This document shows positions 11,224 through 23,464 of a DNA stretch of 64,000 bases, in pieces (positions within the stretch are counted from its first letter, which is position 1; every line of letters starts with the position of its first letter). The translations under genes and the position numbers were made by a program. The notes below the pieces were generated by a model. The model was not told the origin of the DNA. It searched no databases and saw only the letters and a program-made list of their open reading frames with translations. The stretch comes from Endocalyx cinctus (Eukaryota; Ascomycota; Sordariomycetes; Amphisphaeriales; Apiosporaceae), in assembly GCA_001600455.1 (NCBI GenBank), contig BCKC01000001.1, positions 2,444,441-2,508,440 on the forward strand. Reading direction: 5' to 3'.

Positions 11224-12021
11224 TTAGAGCGTTCCCAGCATCTTGACCATCTCAGAATAAGTACCTAAGATCTCTCGGACAGAGCTCAAAGCTCCCAAAA
11301 TCTCGCTAGCCCCATTTCCTTGGTCGACGCCGTTGCCGTCCTGGTTGTCATCGTCGGCGTTAGAAGGCCTCCAGAGCTCGGTAATGATATGCATTCTGGG
11401 ATTGGCGATGCCGCTATGCTTACTTATGTTCATGTTCAAGCCTTCGGAGATGAAGATGAACCTCTTGATGGCGGCGCCGCCCGTCTCCCTCGGGAACCTC
11501 GTGACGAGCGCGTGCAGGCCCCTCGTGAACGGGTTCTCCATGACGCGCCCGAGGAAGTCGTCCTGATCGGGCGTCAGCTCGACCCTGCAGACGTAGTCGG
11601 TATATTTCCCCTTGGCCTCGAAGAGGCGCTGCATCGACTCCCGGGCGGGCTCGTTGATGATCGACTTGGTCCCGATCCACTGCAGCGTCTTCAGGTCGCC
11701 CCCCGACGAGACGTAGTTGTCGACGATCATGTCCCGGTACAGCATGTCCGTGTACCGGGCGCTTCCTCGCTCGCTGTCGTGCGTCAGCATCACGCAGATG
11801 GTCACGTACGTGTTCCGGGACACGTAGGTGACGTAAAGGTTGACCATCTCGTCGTCGTCTTGCTTCTCACCTGACGTGGACGGGGCCAAAATCGTGAAGG
11901 CCTTGAATTGGTGAGGCCCTTGCCCGATGTAGGGCTCCATGAACGCTACGTCATCGGGGGCCGTACTTTCGGGCACTCGCTGGAGGTTGAAGTCCTCGAT
12001 CTTCGAGAGCGGTCGTGACAT
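11224..12021 (-). CDS. Unrecognised conserved-looking fungal protein, 265 residues
   Basis: Single-exon frame, ATG at 12021 and TAA at 11224-11226. I do not recognise the family. The protein has no signal peptide and no clear membrane segment. Its first 210 residues read as a mixed alpha/beta globular domain (KAFTILAP, MVNLYVTYVSRNTYVTICVMLTH, AAIKRFIFISEGLN, RMHIITELWRPS), then an acidic Asp/Asn/Gly linker (about 219-235) and a C-terminal amphipathic helix (EILGALSSVREILGTY). The coding DNA is clearly more GC-rich than its flanks and uses C/G third positions, which supports real coding. The opposite strand is also open for 184 codons, but that frame is low in complexity. The upstream side faces the GCN2 stop codon. 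Function unknown. Confidence 0.72.
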   Translation of the reverse strand: MSRPLSKIEDFNLQRVPESTAPDDVAFMEPYIGQGPHQFKAFTILAPSTSGEKQDDDEMVNLYVTYVSRNTYVTICVMLTHDSERGSARYTDMLYRDMIVDNYVSSGGDLKTLQWIGTKSIINEPARESMQRLFEAKGKYTDYVCRVELTPDQDDFLGRVMENPFTRGLHALVTRFPRETGGAAIKRFIFISEGLNMNISKHSGIANPRMHIITELWRPSNADDDNQDGNGVDQGNGASEILGALSSVREILGTYSEMVKMLGTL

Positions 12022-12539
12022 GCTGCTAGGTTAGATAATCTCTTTCGAAATATGTTGTTAGTATGACTAATGAAAGGGTTACTGATGAATGTTGTTTATG
12101 AGATAAAGAGATACTGTTTAAAACTTCAACAATGACCATTGGCGGGTCATCGGCTCTTTTATAGTTCGAACAAACAAATTGTTTATCTCAGAACAAAGAT
12201 ATTCGAGGAAAACGGTGGTACTGTCTTTAAACAATGTTCTTGTTTAGTCACTGCAATAAGTATTTTAAAATCCCACCAAGATCTTATAGGCGAAAGCAAT
12301 GCATACAATATGTCTAAATAGAAAATTTTATGGCTCAAAATCTATGGGACGCAACAACGATTGTATTGTAATGACAAAGCTACGTATGAATATGGTGAAA
12401 TTGTGATATGGATCTTCAGATATCTCTGCGAAAACCCTTTATCAACCTAGCTACCTAAACAAGCATCCTTTCATCTTCTCCCCATCAAATGTTTCGCAGC
12501 AGAAATCACATCTCTCTAATTTCCCAAGACAAAATTCCA
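12022..12539. other. Tandem intergenic region
   Basis: 518 bp between the GCN2 stop (12540) and the start of the unrecognised gene (12021), both on the minus strand. Expected to hold the GCN2 3' UTR and the promoter of the unknown gene. AT-rich, nothing else distinct. Confidence 0.45.
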
Positions 12540-15500
12540 CTATGCTCCTAAGTCATAGTAGATACATTTTGTTGTTCTAAAGTTGTAGACGAAAGCATGG
12601 CGACTACCACCCTTGCTTTCCCACGCAGTCCGCCAGGTGAGTAGCATTTCGTGTATGTCCTGCATATATCTCCTTTCATTCTTATCAACTGATTGTTCAG
12701 CCTTGCGCCAGTTGTCTGGTTCGGATAAGGCAGTTTCTTGAATTAGATCCAGCACTGCATCCGAAGTTTCGACCGCGGCAATGGGGCCGTCTAAGAATGT
12801 CTGTAGCAACGCTGCAGCGTTTATCTGAGCCTGTTCAATGACTATACGACGGTTGAATTTCTTCGACCTGGTTCCAGCTACTAGGACTCGCACTTCCTGC
12901 TCTGTATTGGGGCCAGAACCGGCAGTTTGTGTAGTTGCCAATCGGTCACTCATTTCCAAGTGCCGCGAAGAGGAATGGTGGCGGGATCCCCTCTCGCGTA
13001 AGGCAGCACGCATCCAAACTAGAAGCTGGTCTATAGTTATTTCTGCGTCTGGGATATCCTTTCGATCCATTGTTCTGATTTTTATAGTATCTTGCTTGAG
13101 AGTGATGATCCATGAATACATTTCGTCTCTATTTCTAGCCATCAGCTCTTCTGACGAGCGTGAATCTCGAGCAAGTTCAGCACTGATATCATGAGCCCAT
13201 AGCATAGATAAGATCTCAATACCCGTGGTGCGAAGTGTATGGGCATCAAAACTGGCTACGAGGACATCACACTAGAAATTTGTCAGCATAATGTTATTGA
13301 CGTACAAAATATAGAAAAAGTGGCTTACCCTTTTTTCGCCAAATATACCCTGTAAGTCCTCCTCGGACTTCTTCAGGAACGCTTTCCCTCCAGTTTTTGG
13401 TAGTCGAGCTAGTTTTTCCCACGCAAGGCTGAATCCTACAGCGTGAAGCATTTCCTGATGGTTGCTGATTTTAGGCCGATGAGCTTTGATCAAGCTGTCA
13501 TACCGACCACCAGCAGCGAACACATCCTTGAACTTTTTGTCGTATAAACATTGGAATAGGACACCACCGGAAAAGAAATTCTCTTTAATACTACTAAGGG
13601 GGTTAATGTAGACTTTTGCGTGGATGCCGAAGCGCTTCGTGTACTCGACAACGGCTTTTAGGTGAGCCAGTATAGGCTGTAGTCGATCAAATAGTGGACT
13701 TTTTTCGAAAATCCCTCTAAGCTTGGAAAATGCCTTTGCCGGAGTATCTGCGGTAGGAATATTAATAATAGGTAAAATGGGTACTTCAAGAAGCGGAACT
13801 GACCTCGAAAATCAAAACGTCGTAAATCCTCGATGCTCGTGGCAGATATCCCTACGAGCGGTGATCGAAGTTCGACACGAATCTTTTGAAAAGTCCATGA
13901 ATGGATATTCAGCTTGCTTAAAGATTCGGCTGCCATCTGCCTTGCTCCGAGATCAACGTGGCAAAAATCGAAAATGAGTTGTAATAGGTCTGAGTGGCTC
14001 AGATGGAAGCACATGGTCGATGTCGAAGGAAATGTGTCTACTATCTCATCGAGAACTTTTAAAACCTCTGCTTCCTTCAAAGCTAAGTCAAGGTTATTTG
14101 CGGACACGATATCGAAATCGACCTCGCCAATCATCTGAGGCTGACCGCCATTTTGCCTGTCCCGGTATACTTGCCCAAACGTGAAGGATCGTCGAATTTC
14201 AGGGAACTTATCATGCTTAGCGAGAATTCTCACGTTTCCGAGCATGAGATCAAAAGGCAATTGGACTACGGTACCGTTCTGATCTAACAGTTGAACTATA
14301 TTCTGATTTGAAGAATAATGGGGCGACCTTGGGTAGAGGGAATTTCTAGGAGCCTCAACCGCACCATGCCTACGGAAGACCGCTGCTAACTCCTCTTTAA
14401 CTTTCCCCTGATATAATAGCTCTATGGCAGTTGGATTTGGGGCAGACATATCCCAAGCATAATCTTTAGCAGCTTCTACGGGAGATGAAAACAAGGCAGA
14501 AACTACTTTGGGGTAGTAGGGAGAGTTCGAATTTGTGAGGCTGGCCAGCGCTCTGCGGGTCGTCTCATTTTCCATCTGAACAGGTAATTTACCGCTTCGA
14601 AGGAGGTCGGTACTGGATGGTCTCTCTCTCACATCATGAGTGACTAACGAGAGCACTATATCATGCTTATTTTTATGGTCAGGCTGGAAGTCAGCTGGAA
14701 GGATTGACTCCTTTCCCAGCTTTCCCAATTTATCCGCCCTTTCCATACCGATGATTGGGTAGTAGCACATCTCAAAGAATATAATCCCGAGAGAATACAT
14801 CTGTAAAACAGTCAAATAATGTCCACTTGATGGCTAAAGTGGCGATAGAGAGAACTTACGTCAACTTTGGAGGTATAAGAACCACGGCCTTCTCTGCGGA
14901 CTTCGGGAGCGACGTAGTATGAAGTTCCAACACTTCTTGTCAGGTCAGTTGAGTCTAAATTGGCAGGATCAGGTTTCTCTACAGAGAAATAACCTGTTGT
15001 AGCCAAACCAAAATCACCAATCTTGACATTGTTCATGCCATCGGGACCAAGACAAATGAAGATATTTTCTGGTTTGAGGTCCCTATGAACAATGTTAAGT
15101 CCGTGAATATGGACCAAGCCTTCTAGAACCTGGCGAAACAATCGCCATACCTCTTCCGTTTCCTTCCAGAGATTTCTTTGAATGAGATCACGCAGGGTCT
15201 TCAAGCAACGCTTTTATTAGTCACTAATCCCAGAGGTACTATAAAGGATAAATTATGAAGTACTTACTCTTTTATCACAGTATTCCATAGATATATACAT
15301 CACTGTTCTGAAAGCTCGCTGGTGGCTCCGGGTTCGCCGGGGGGATGGCAGAATAGACGACTCTTCGTTCAAAGAGGAATCTTCTATGTCAGAGTCATCT
15401 TCCATGTCGGCATCATCTTCCGCGTCCTCCTCCCCACTTTCTGAGTCGTCATACCCGAACTCTATATTCGGGTGGCTTGATGAAATGAAGTCCAAACCAC

Positions 15501-17604
15501 CAGTACTAGCAGCGAATTGGATGTCTAGTCCTTGCGATGGCGTATCTTTAGATTCTTCTGTATCAAGATCCTCTGTTGACATATCGCCCTCGCTGTCCGA
15601 TAAATTTGGGATTTCTTCAAGCCAAGTGTTGTAGTAGCGTACCACAGCAGGATGGCTAATTTGAGACAAAAGTCTCACCTCTTTCAAAACTTCCGTGAGA
15701 CTTGCCTGTGAACGCTGAGTTATCTTTTTGATGGCATATATTTGGCCGTCAAGCTTTTTCCTAGCTTTTACGACTTCTCCGAAGCCGCCCTTACCGAGTC
15801 TGCCCTCTTCGACAAAGTCTTCTCTATATCTGGAGGAAACCGGAGCACGGATGTTGACGGAGTCGTGTCTCGTACGGAAAGAAAATGATTGCTGAAGAGA
15901 GACGAAGGACTGAGAAGGTGATAGCATAGCCGTCGGAGACTCGACAATAACAGGAGCATCAGTGGCGAGGAATTCACTGGAACTCAGCTCGAATGCTCGA
16001 GGCCTTTTCTTGGGGTCTAATCTGAAGAATCTCTCAACTAGTTCACGTAATGGACTGGATAGGGAAAGAGATTCCATAAGAGAGGTAGGTGATTGGTACC
16101 TTTGGAATACATCAATTCCAAAGATCATTTGTAAGAAAACAACGCCGAGATCCCAGACATCTGTTTTCTGGCTAAGCTGAGGGTGTGAATTTCCTGCAAT
16201 TTCTGGCGCTAACCAGTATGAGGACCTCGCGGAGTTCGTAGAGGTGATTTTTGAGGATTTGCGACAAATCGCATGCATCTCTCTCTCGTATGTGACATCT
16301 GATAGCTTAGGGACAATATCTCCCGTAGATTCCCGAAACAGTAGAATATTTCCGGGATGTATGTCTTGATGGATAATGTTGTGACTATGTAAATGACCGA
16401 GGGCATTAAGAAGATCCGCGGTCCAGGAACGGACTTTTCCGACATCGAGATGACCCGCGAGGTCTAATAGTTCTTCAAGAGGGCCTTTATCTGCAAGCGG
16501 CGTCAATACTCGTGCGATCCAAGTCAGCGATGTCGAGTCATCATCTCTGTGTACCCGGTCGATGCGATAATTGATGAGATCTAGAATGTTACGGTGAGCT
16601 ATCTTCTTCACCGATTCAAACTGGCCTTCCAAGACCTGCAATTGTTTTTTTAGTTGGGTCGAGTCCTTTGAGCTCGACCGTAGCTCATATTCTTTGAGAG
16701 CAAGGCTAGTATGGTCTCGCCCACTAGAAAAATTAGGCCATACGCGATATATGGTCGCAACTTGCCCTTCACGATATGTGGTTTTCCCTACGACAGCGTT
16801 GAAACGTAGCATATTTCCACTAGTATCGGTAATTTCACAGGCCTGGTCAAACTCAACTTGATCATCGTCGAGAGCATTAGAAGCACCCAAATGCTTATTT
16901 GCGGTCGAATGAGGTGTCGTCTTCTTTTTCGATTCCTTCATCTTGGTACGCTGTCGTTCCATTTCTTTCTCTACCATGTCTTTCATAACTCTTTCTTCCT
17001 CTTTTGCAGCATCGACCTTCTTCCTTTCCTCTTCTTGCTGTAATTCCTGGGCTTGCCTCGCTAACTCAGCTTCGTGAGCTGCTCGCTCTTCTTCTAAGGA
17101 AGGAAGCTCTAGCCCCTGAGCCTTAGCCTGAGCAGCATCTTCTAATATCTCTTGAAGACCCTGAGCTATTTCATGTATCATGGGCTCGGCCTGTTCCAGC
17201 ATAGCTAAAGCTTTTGGCTTAGATTCAACGAATTTCTGAAGCTTGAAAACAGTGGATTCCTTTAAAGCACCGTCATCTTTCAGACTTAATAATGGTGCAG
17301 ATTTCGGGTAGGTTGCGGTGAAAACAACACTAAGGGTGACGGCGACCTCTTCATCTGATAATGCTTTAACGCGAATATCAAACGAAGGTTCCGATTTCAT
17401 CCACGCACTGTTAGCAGCTTTATGTTCAATAAAATCATCTCCATATATGGCTTGAAGAACCATCATTTCATCATTTTGAACATCGGCGTAAGGTGTTTTC
17501 GGGCCAGATTCCCAAGCTGGGGATTTCAGCCCGGGATAAGTTGAGTCATTCTGTTTGGTGGTTTGCCTTGAGGCTTTGTATGTCGTAGGTGTTTTCCACG
17601 CCAT
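12540..17604 (-). CDS. GCN2: eIF2-alpha kinase GCN2 (CPC-3), full length
   Basis: Cytosolic sensor kinase that phosphorylates eIF2-alpha when uncharged tRNA or stalled ribosomes accumulate, raising Gcn4/CPC-1 synthesis. Five exons: 17604-15268, 15198-14860, 14800-13804, 13747-13329 and 13271-12540, giving 1607 residues, the usual Gcn2 size. Domain order is complete. An RWD domain starts near residue 45 (NDEMMVLQAIYGDDF), then a charged coiled coil. A pseudokinase covers about 270-560, with HQDIHPGN in place of an active loop. The active kinase starts near 595 (GRLGKGGFGEVVKARK) with a long acidic insert, HRDLKPEN (about 816), DFG, and activation-loop Thr (TRSVGTSYYVAPE). A HisRS-like domain follows (FTFGQVYRD; FAAGGRYDSLI), then a C-terminal dimerisation/ribosome-binding domain. 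Introns are 70, 59, 56 and 57 nt. All catalytic residues are present. Confidence 0.96.
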
Positions 17605-18286
17605 CTTGATATCTCAGTTAATGTCGTTCAAGTCGATATAGAACGGAAGAAGACAAGACACAGCTAAAAGCTGTGTGCTTCTTACTGAGTATCGGCCATC
17701 ATGGCCAATAATTCTCATATATATACTTGATTAGGATGAATGTAAAAAAAAAAAAAAAGTGTTTTTTATTATCAAAGATTAAAAAAAAAAAGAATAAGAA
17801 TCAATGCTGAAAGTCGGTGATGGAGGGGCATCTATTAAAGGGTTCCAAGGTTTCCAAGGTTTCCAAGGTCAATGCCCAATGCCCCGCCATTAGTGGTAGT
17901 TGACCACTGACTTAGGTGAGATTATAAGGTCATATGTACCTAAAAGTAGCTAAAGTTTTAAGTACTTTAACACTAATACAGTACTGTCCTATCAGCTTAT
18001 TTCTAGCACTTACTTTGTGTCATTCGTGCATATGCCATGTCAGAAGAGCAGATTCTGCCCCACTTTGCTAGGCTTCCCAATTAGGAAATCAAGTAAACAT
18101 TTAACTTATACGCGTTATTCTTTTTATTCACTTTTTACTCTTGTCATTACCAAAGCGTATTTCTTTACATACCACTTATTCTCCCTTGCCTACTTGATCC
18201 TTTACGTTTTACTCATGACTTTTTGACGAGTAATAATCTCTAATGTATATTTAATCAATCCACTTCCATCTTGTAACTTTGACACG
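17605..18286. other. Divergent promoter region GCN2 / CUT12
   Basis: 682 bp of AT-rich DNA with A runs at about 17744-17758 and 17781-17791, and three tandem copies of a 9-bp unit TTTCCAAGG (17842-17868, first copy with one change). No coding support. Confidence 0.5.
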
Positions 18287-18529
18287 ATGCTTGGGTGGGC
18301 TTTAAAGAAGGGCCTACAGGGTGCTACAGGTAGATTTGATGAGCCCGAAGTTGACGGTAAGTTTGTTTAAATATATGCCACGCATGGATGTCAATTGTTG
18401 TTAATATCATTTTTCTGGATATAGATGATACGACCCAATTCGAGGCGCCAGACACACCTGCTCCTGTTTTTGCGGCACGCGCTATAAAAAATGCCATTTG
18501 GGGATCATCCGCGCCTCAGGACGATAAAT

Positions 18530-18569
<40 letters not shown>

Positions 18570-20637
18570 GCCTACACAACGCGCCGAACCGAAACCTACT
18601 ACCACCGAACCAATCAATAACGAATTTAAATCCCCGAGCAAGCCAACAAGTATTCTCTTAACCCCAGGAACTGGGACTGCTCGTCGAAAACGCGTCTCTT
18701 TTGGACACGACGTAAAAGCCGGTAGTAATGTTCCCTCAAGTCCTCTGGGTTCGAATCCTTTAGGATCTGCGCGGTCGCGAAAGAAGACTACGCTGCAACA
18801 AGCACTGGAGAACTCTCGTTCAAATAAAAGCAAACGCATACCAGAGAAACCCCAAGATCAGGTCCAGGAGAAGGATGCAGCTGTAAATACTCTGGATGAG
18901 GATGATTCTGATGGTGAATGGGAAGACGAGCTCTGCAACCACGACGTGACGGTGGATCTTAATGAGCCCCACTCGGAGTCTGGTAAATACTGGAAATCTG
19001 AATTCGATAGATATAGAGACGAAGCGAGATCGGATATAGAACGACTAGTCAAGTATAAGGCTATGGCGAAATCGTTTGCCGCTAAGAAGGATGCAGAGGC
19101 AAACAGCCTAAGTCAAAAGCTTAAAGAAGAGCAGGCTAAAGTTACCCAGATGGAGGAAAAGATTTCCGGTATGGCCACACAAATCGCCGATAGAAAAAGA
19201 CGTGGAATCGATCATGATACCGGTCCGTTGGCGAGAGATCTTGCGAAACAGACAGACTTGACGAAACAGTACCGCGAACAAGTCAAAGAGTTGGAAGCGA
19301 TGCTCAAAGAAACCCAGAGTAATGCCGGCTCAGACAGGTCGACTCGTCACCAAATCAATACCTCACCTCGAACAGAGAATACCCTCCTCGAAGTCAGCCG
19401 AGAACTGAGGAAGGCAAGATCGGAATTAAAACAAATGGAGAAGCTTCGCGATCAGATTAAAAGTCTTAAATCCGAACTGGACACGTCGCAAAAGAAGATC
19501 GAAGAACTCAGGGAATCGAAATTTGCCGAAGAAACATCAGAATCATCACGAATACGGAAACTAGAAAAACAGCTTCGCGAAGTAAAAGATGAATCTCGAC
19601 AGAAGGACATTGACATAAGAAAATTGAGGAAGGATTACGAGTCTCTCAAGAAAGATGCCAAAGCCCGGACCGCTGAGGCTCTCGAAGTTTTACGAGAAAA
19701 GAATGAAAAAATTGCCGAGTTAACGAGGACAGTCGAAAAACTAGAGGCAGCGAGTTCTACTAGAAGCGATTCGAAAGGCATTGATGCTGCTATTGCCGAA
19801 AATAACAGAATTACGCGAGACTTGAAGTCCAACTTTGAATCTCTCGACAATTCTGGTAAACATGCAAAGTCTAAGCCACACCATGCTCAGAGACGTGCTT
19901 TCTCAGTGGAGGATATGACTCTCGACATGACGCAGCAGTCTTTATTTAGTCATAACAATGACCTAGAGCCAGCTGGTCTTAAGCAGACGCGACCAGATCG
20001 TCATCCTATTGATGATTGGACAGATAGTCTACTGGACATTGAAGATGAACTCAAGAGAGATAAGCGGCAACGACTTGAAGCCCAAAAGCGTGAAAAGGAG
20101 CTGATCATGAGTGACTTCGATCCTATTTCACCACCAAGGCCATTGAAACCTAAAGCTTCATTACCTTCGGATCCTTCACGCCGAGTTATGTCTAATGTCC
20201 TTTCCAGTCGAATAAATCAATCTACACCTACAAATGTTGAAGAACACCACCAGCCGTCGAGAAACGATACGGCTATTTCTGGTCATCGAGATAAAATGCC
20301 TCGTAAAACCTCTACTTTACGAGACACATCTATTATCGAAAATAACAAGGAGCTCTCCCGTGGAGCTTTAAATGGAGCGACACCGCGAGAGAAACCTCGT
20401 CAGAGAGTCCGACGCCCAACAACTTCTGGCAGTGATACACCGGGTGTCGATTTAATGTCAGACCAATTTGCACCCCTCGGGGGCTCAGAAGTCACTCGCA
20501 ACGCGGTTGGGAACTCTTCGCGATGTGCATTATCTGCAGACCGCCAGGCCGCTGCACGAGCTCGTCTCCAGCAGAAACGACTGGAGCGACAGAGAACTAC
20601 TAGCCGCGCGTTCGATAAAGAAAACGTGAGGTTATAA
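18287..20637 (+). CDS. cut12: Spindle pole body protein Cut12-like
   Basis: Cut12 is a spindle-pole-body coiled-coil protein that in fission yeast links pole activation to Polo kinase and Cdc25. Exon 1 (18287-18356) encodes MLGWALKKGLQGATGRFDEPEVD; intron 18357-18424 has donor gtaagt and acceptor atag; exon 2 runs 18425-20637; 760 residues in all. The N-terminal box TPAPVFAARAIKNAIWG (about 33-49) is the conserved Cut12 motif. It is followed by an Ala-Pro repeat, basic Ser/Pro-rich sequence with a KRVSFG motif (possible PP1-docking RVxF type), and a long coiled coil at about residues 190-475. The C-terminal third is basic and Ser/Thr-Pro-rich, as expected for a Cdk/Polo substrate, and ends with a helix rich in Arg and Gln. 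An ATG inside the intron (about 18388) is in frame but would lose the conserved first exon. Confidence 0.85.
18532..18573 (+). repeat. GCTCCT microsatellite encoding Ala-Pro
   Basis: About seven copies of the hexamer GCTCCT inside Cut12, encoding an (AP)7 run. Likely variable in length between isolates. Confidence 0.9.
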
Positions 20638-20955
20638 AAGCGAAAATCGCTAGCTTAAAAAAACACAAAACGTGTTGTATTGAGATGACGAATTGTATGG
20701 AGTTTTATGATAAACCCAATATTGAGTTATGTTGAACATTATATCACTAAGAAATGTTAGTTACTGCTGGACTGCTAGAGTGGAGAGGCTGAGCCGGAGA
20801 GGGTTTAACAGCAGTGTACCATTAAGCTTAGTACTTGGCAAATTGAGGAACTTAATTTTTTAACATCACCAAACTTTGCTGCTAATAATTGACATTCTAG
20901 TTCTATTAAACCTCGAAAATTTGTACGCATTGTAGTATCTTTCAAAAATGACATA
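20638..20955. other. Tandem spacer CUT12 to UreF
   Basis: 318 bp between genes on the same strand, holding the Cut12 3' UTR and the UreF promoter. A two-codon open frame (ATG at 20948, then ACA and TAA) sits directly before the UreF start at 20956 and could act as a minimal upstream ORF. Confidence 0.45.
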
Positions 20956-21936
20956 ATGAGTCAAAGCCAAGCTCAGGTAGACCTCGCAAATGAGATCGCG
21001 GATTTGCAAATCCGCCTCAAAGAGGCTAAACGTCGCCTAAGAGAAAGTACTGGGGACTACACGGAAGATGAAAGCGACAATGCCAACCAGCTTTCTAACC
21101 AGAACCAGAACATCGTAACCGCTGGAGAAGATGGCACATCACAATTATCATCGTCTCCCTCCTCCCAATTCACGCATCATTACCTCCTAGTCCTCTCGGA
21201 CTCGGCCCTCCCCTTGGGTTCATTCGCCTTCAGCTCCGGTTTTGAATCCTACCTAGCGCACGGGAAAATCCCGTTTCCCACCGCCTCTCCTTCCCCTAAA
21301 AAGACACCGGAATCGTCCTTCAACACCTTCTTCCCCCAATCCCTATCCTCCTACGCTAGCACTACCTTACCCTTCGCCCTAGCCGCCCACCGCGACCCCT
21401 CCTCCGCCTCCGTCGCCCGCTTGGACGACATGTACGACGCCGCCGTCATGTGCACGGTGGGGCGACGAGCCTCGATAAAGCAGGGTCGCGCGCTGCTCGG
21501 GATCTGGGAGCGGTCTCTGGCGCCCGGGTCGGAAGCGCTGAAAGGGTACGCTGATTTGTTACGCTCGCCTCCCGCTCCCGCGATAGAGGGAGAAGAGGAG
21601 GAGGATGAGGAACTGAAACTACCGCCGGCATCCGGACATCTAGCCCCTCTCTTCGGCGCCGTCGCCAACTTGCTCGGCCTCACGGCTAGGCAGACGGCCT
21701 ACATATTCGTCTTGGGTCACGCCAAGGCCCTGATCTCGGCGGCGGTGCGCACCGCCGCCATCGGCCCTTTTCAGGCCCAGAAGATCCTCGCGAGCGAGAA
21801 CCTGAGGACGATGATCGAAAATCTCGTTGATCGTGAGTGGGACACGCCTCCCGAGAAGGCTGGGCAGACAGTGCCCGTTATGGATTTGTGGATTGGGAGA
21901 CATGAGGTGTTATACTCAAGAATTTTCAACAGCTGA
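20956..21936 (+). CDS. ureF: Urease accessory protein UreF
   Basis: UreF works with UreD and UreG to deliver nickel into apo-urease, acting as a GTPase-activating partner in the activation complex. Single exon of 326 residues, a normal size for a fungal UreF. After a charged N-terminal helix and a Gln/Asn linker (residues 1-75), the family motif SDSALPLGSFAFSSGFESYLA appears in two parts: SDSALPLG at about 82-89 and FAFSSGFESYLA right after. The helical core continues through DDMYDAAVMCTVGRRASIKQGRALL and a Gly/Leu-rich C-terminal helix (LLGLTARQTAYIFVLGHAKALISAAVRTA). An acidic loop (GEEEEDEELK) is a local insertion. Bases 21400-21900 are GC-rich compared with the flanks. It sits tail-to-tail with CWC2. 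Confidence 0.93.
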   Translation: MSQSQAQVDLANEIADLQIRLKEAKRRLRESTGDYTEDESDNANQLSNQNQNIVTAGEDGTSQLSSSPSSQFTHHYLLVLSDSALPLGSFAFSSGFESYLAHGKIPFPTASPSPKKTPESSFNTFFPQSLSSYASTTLPFALAAHRDPSSASVARLDDMYDAAVMCTVGRRASIKQGRALLGIWERSLAPGSEALKGYADLLRSPPAPAIEGEEEEDEELKLPPASGHLAPLFGAVANLLGLTARQTAYIFVLGHAKALISAAVRTAAIGPFQAQKILASENLRTMIENLVDREWDTPPEKAGQTVPVMDLWIGRHEVLYSRIFNS

Positions 21937-22221
21937 GACGATATATATAAACCCTCTCCTAGACTCTATTTAACGTTTTGGTATTTTTAGGATAGGGCGC
22001 AAGGAAGATGATATCCAGGCTAGTGAGGTTGGGAAAAGGATTTATCACGTTAATAAGATGAAATACGTTCGTTTACTAATTGTGATATTATTCATGTGGT
22101 TGTTTTATTCTATTTGATATGATGCAAATGTTTTCTTAACCCATAGTCGCCGGTTATATATACAAGTTTTAGTCGCCAGGAATACTTTAATTTCATAACT
22201 TTTTAAACGAAAGACGCTCTT

Positions 22222-23464
22222 TCACTCGTCTTCGTCCTCACTATCACTTCCGTAAGCTACCAATGGCCCCGAAGCCGCCGGTTTCGCCTTAGGAGCTGTT
22301 GAGACCTTTGCCGTCTTCAACGCGGCGAGCGTGCTATTTGAAAAGATGCCACCCTTGCTATCTTCAGCTTCCCCAGTGCCAAGAATGTCGGCCAAAGTGT
22401 TTCCGTTACTACTTTCGCCGCTTTCGATCATGGGCCGTTGCTGCGGCTGCTCTACCTCGTACCCTCGCCTTCCCACGGGGTTCACGGCCTGCGTTCCTCG
22501 CGCGAAGTATACGCTATCGGGAGCCTCGTAGCCATCAAGGCCAAAGCTGCTTTCGACTTTCCGTCGCTTCCTAGCCTCGGGATCCCGACCCTCGATCTCC
22601 GCCACGAATTCCTCGGGTAGCGCCCTCCTGATCGCCTCGGCAGCCTGTTCCTCGACCCGTCGCGCCTCGCGGGCCTGTGCCATCGGGTTAGGGTCCGTTG
22701 TCGCCCACCGCACGTTCAATATTTCGTTGTGGTCTAGCGCCTGGTGGGCCATGGCTTGCAACGCGAATTGCGCGTTCGCCTCGTTTGTGTAGGTAATGAA
22801 AGCGACGCCTCGCGTGTTCAGTACTCGTATCCGCTCGATCTGTCCCCATTCGGCGAAGTGACGCGCCACGATCTCTTCAATGTCGTCTGTAACGTGAATC
22901 CGGCCGACGTATATCGTTCGATTCTGGCGCAGAAAGGAACCGACACCGCCCATATCGTCGCGGTAGTCTGAGTGTTTATCCCGGCCGAAGCAGTCGACGT
23001 TGGGGTTGAATAGGTCGTAGGTGCCGGGAAGACGGTGTAGGTATTCACAATCCTGACCTGAACCACTTCGTCAGCACATGACACAATTCACGAGGGAAAA
23101 AAAAGTAATGAAACTAACCTTTAGGGCAGATACCGCGAGCAAAGAACAAGCAGAAATAGGAGCCCGGCACTTTGTCGGCGCGTGTATACCCACTGTCTTT
23201 AGCAACATTGCAGCGTCCCTTTGCGGCGGTCTTAGATAGGTACTTGTCCTCGCGATCTCCCCCCGACCACTTATTATACCATATATTGAAGATAGTACCA
23301 GTCTGCGGTGGCGGCTCCGACGTGAGGAAAGACGAGTCCACTTGCGGTCGCGCTGGTCGTTTTTTTCTGATAATCTTTTTCACTTTCTTAGGCGCCGGGG
23401 CGGCAACCTCTGTCGAGGCATTTGTCGCCTCTGGTTGAGGAGATCCATCTCGTTCTTCTGACAT
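22222..23464 (-). CDS. CWC2: Pre-mRNA-splicing factor Cwc2
   Basis: Component of the Prp19-associated (NTC) complex that contacts U6 snRNA and helps form the catalytic spliceosome. Two exons, 23464-23119 and 23057-22222, with an intron of 61 nt (donor gttagt, acceptor ttcag), giving 393 residues. The CCCH Torus domain spans the junction: GSYFCLFFARGICPKG ends exon 1 and QDCEYLHRLPG begins exon 2, supplying the Cys and His ligands. The next block, DLFNPNVDCFGRDK, is diagnostic. An RRM follows (about 145-225; TIYVGRI, GVAFITYTN) and an acidic C-terminus ends in SDSEDEDE. The frame is open a further 25 codons upstream, but those residues do not look conserved, so Met at 23464 is chosen. Confidence 0.95.

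Noticed and set aside
11320..11874. 184-codon plus-strand open frame opposite the unrecognised 265-residue gene
   Set aside because: Rich in Val, Arg, Asp and Pro with low complexity, and it lacks a stand-alone promoter context. The minus-strand frame looks far more protein-like.
18747..18758. GGGTTCGAATCC, a perfect B box suggesting a tRNA
   Set aside because: It lies inside the Cut12 coding exon, encodes GSNP, and has no A box or cloverleaf around it.
20957..20963. TGAGTCA, a Gcn4/Cpc1 site
   Set aside because: It overlaps the UreF start codon, so it is better explained as coding sequence than as a promoter element.
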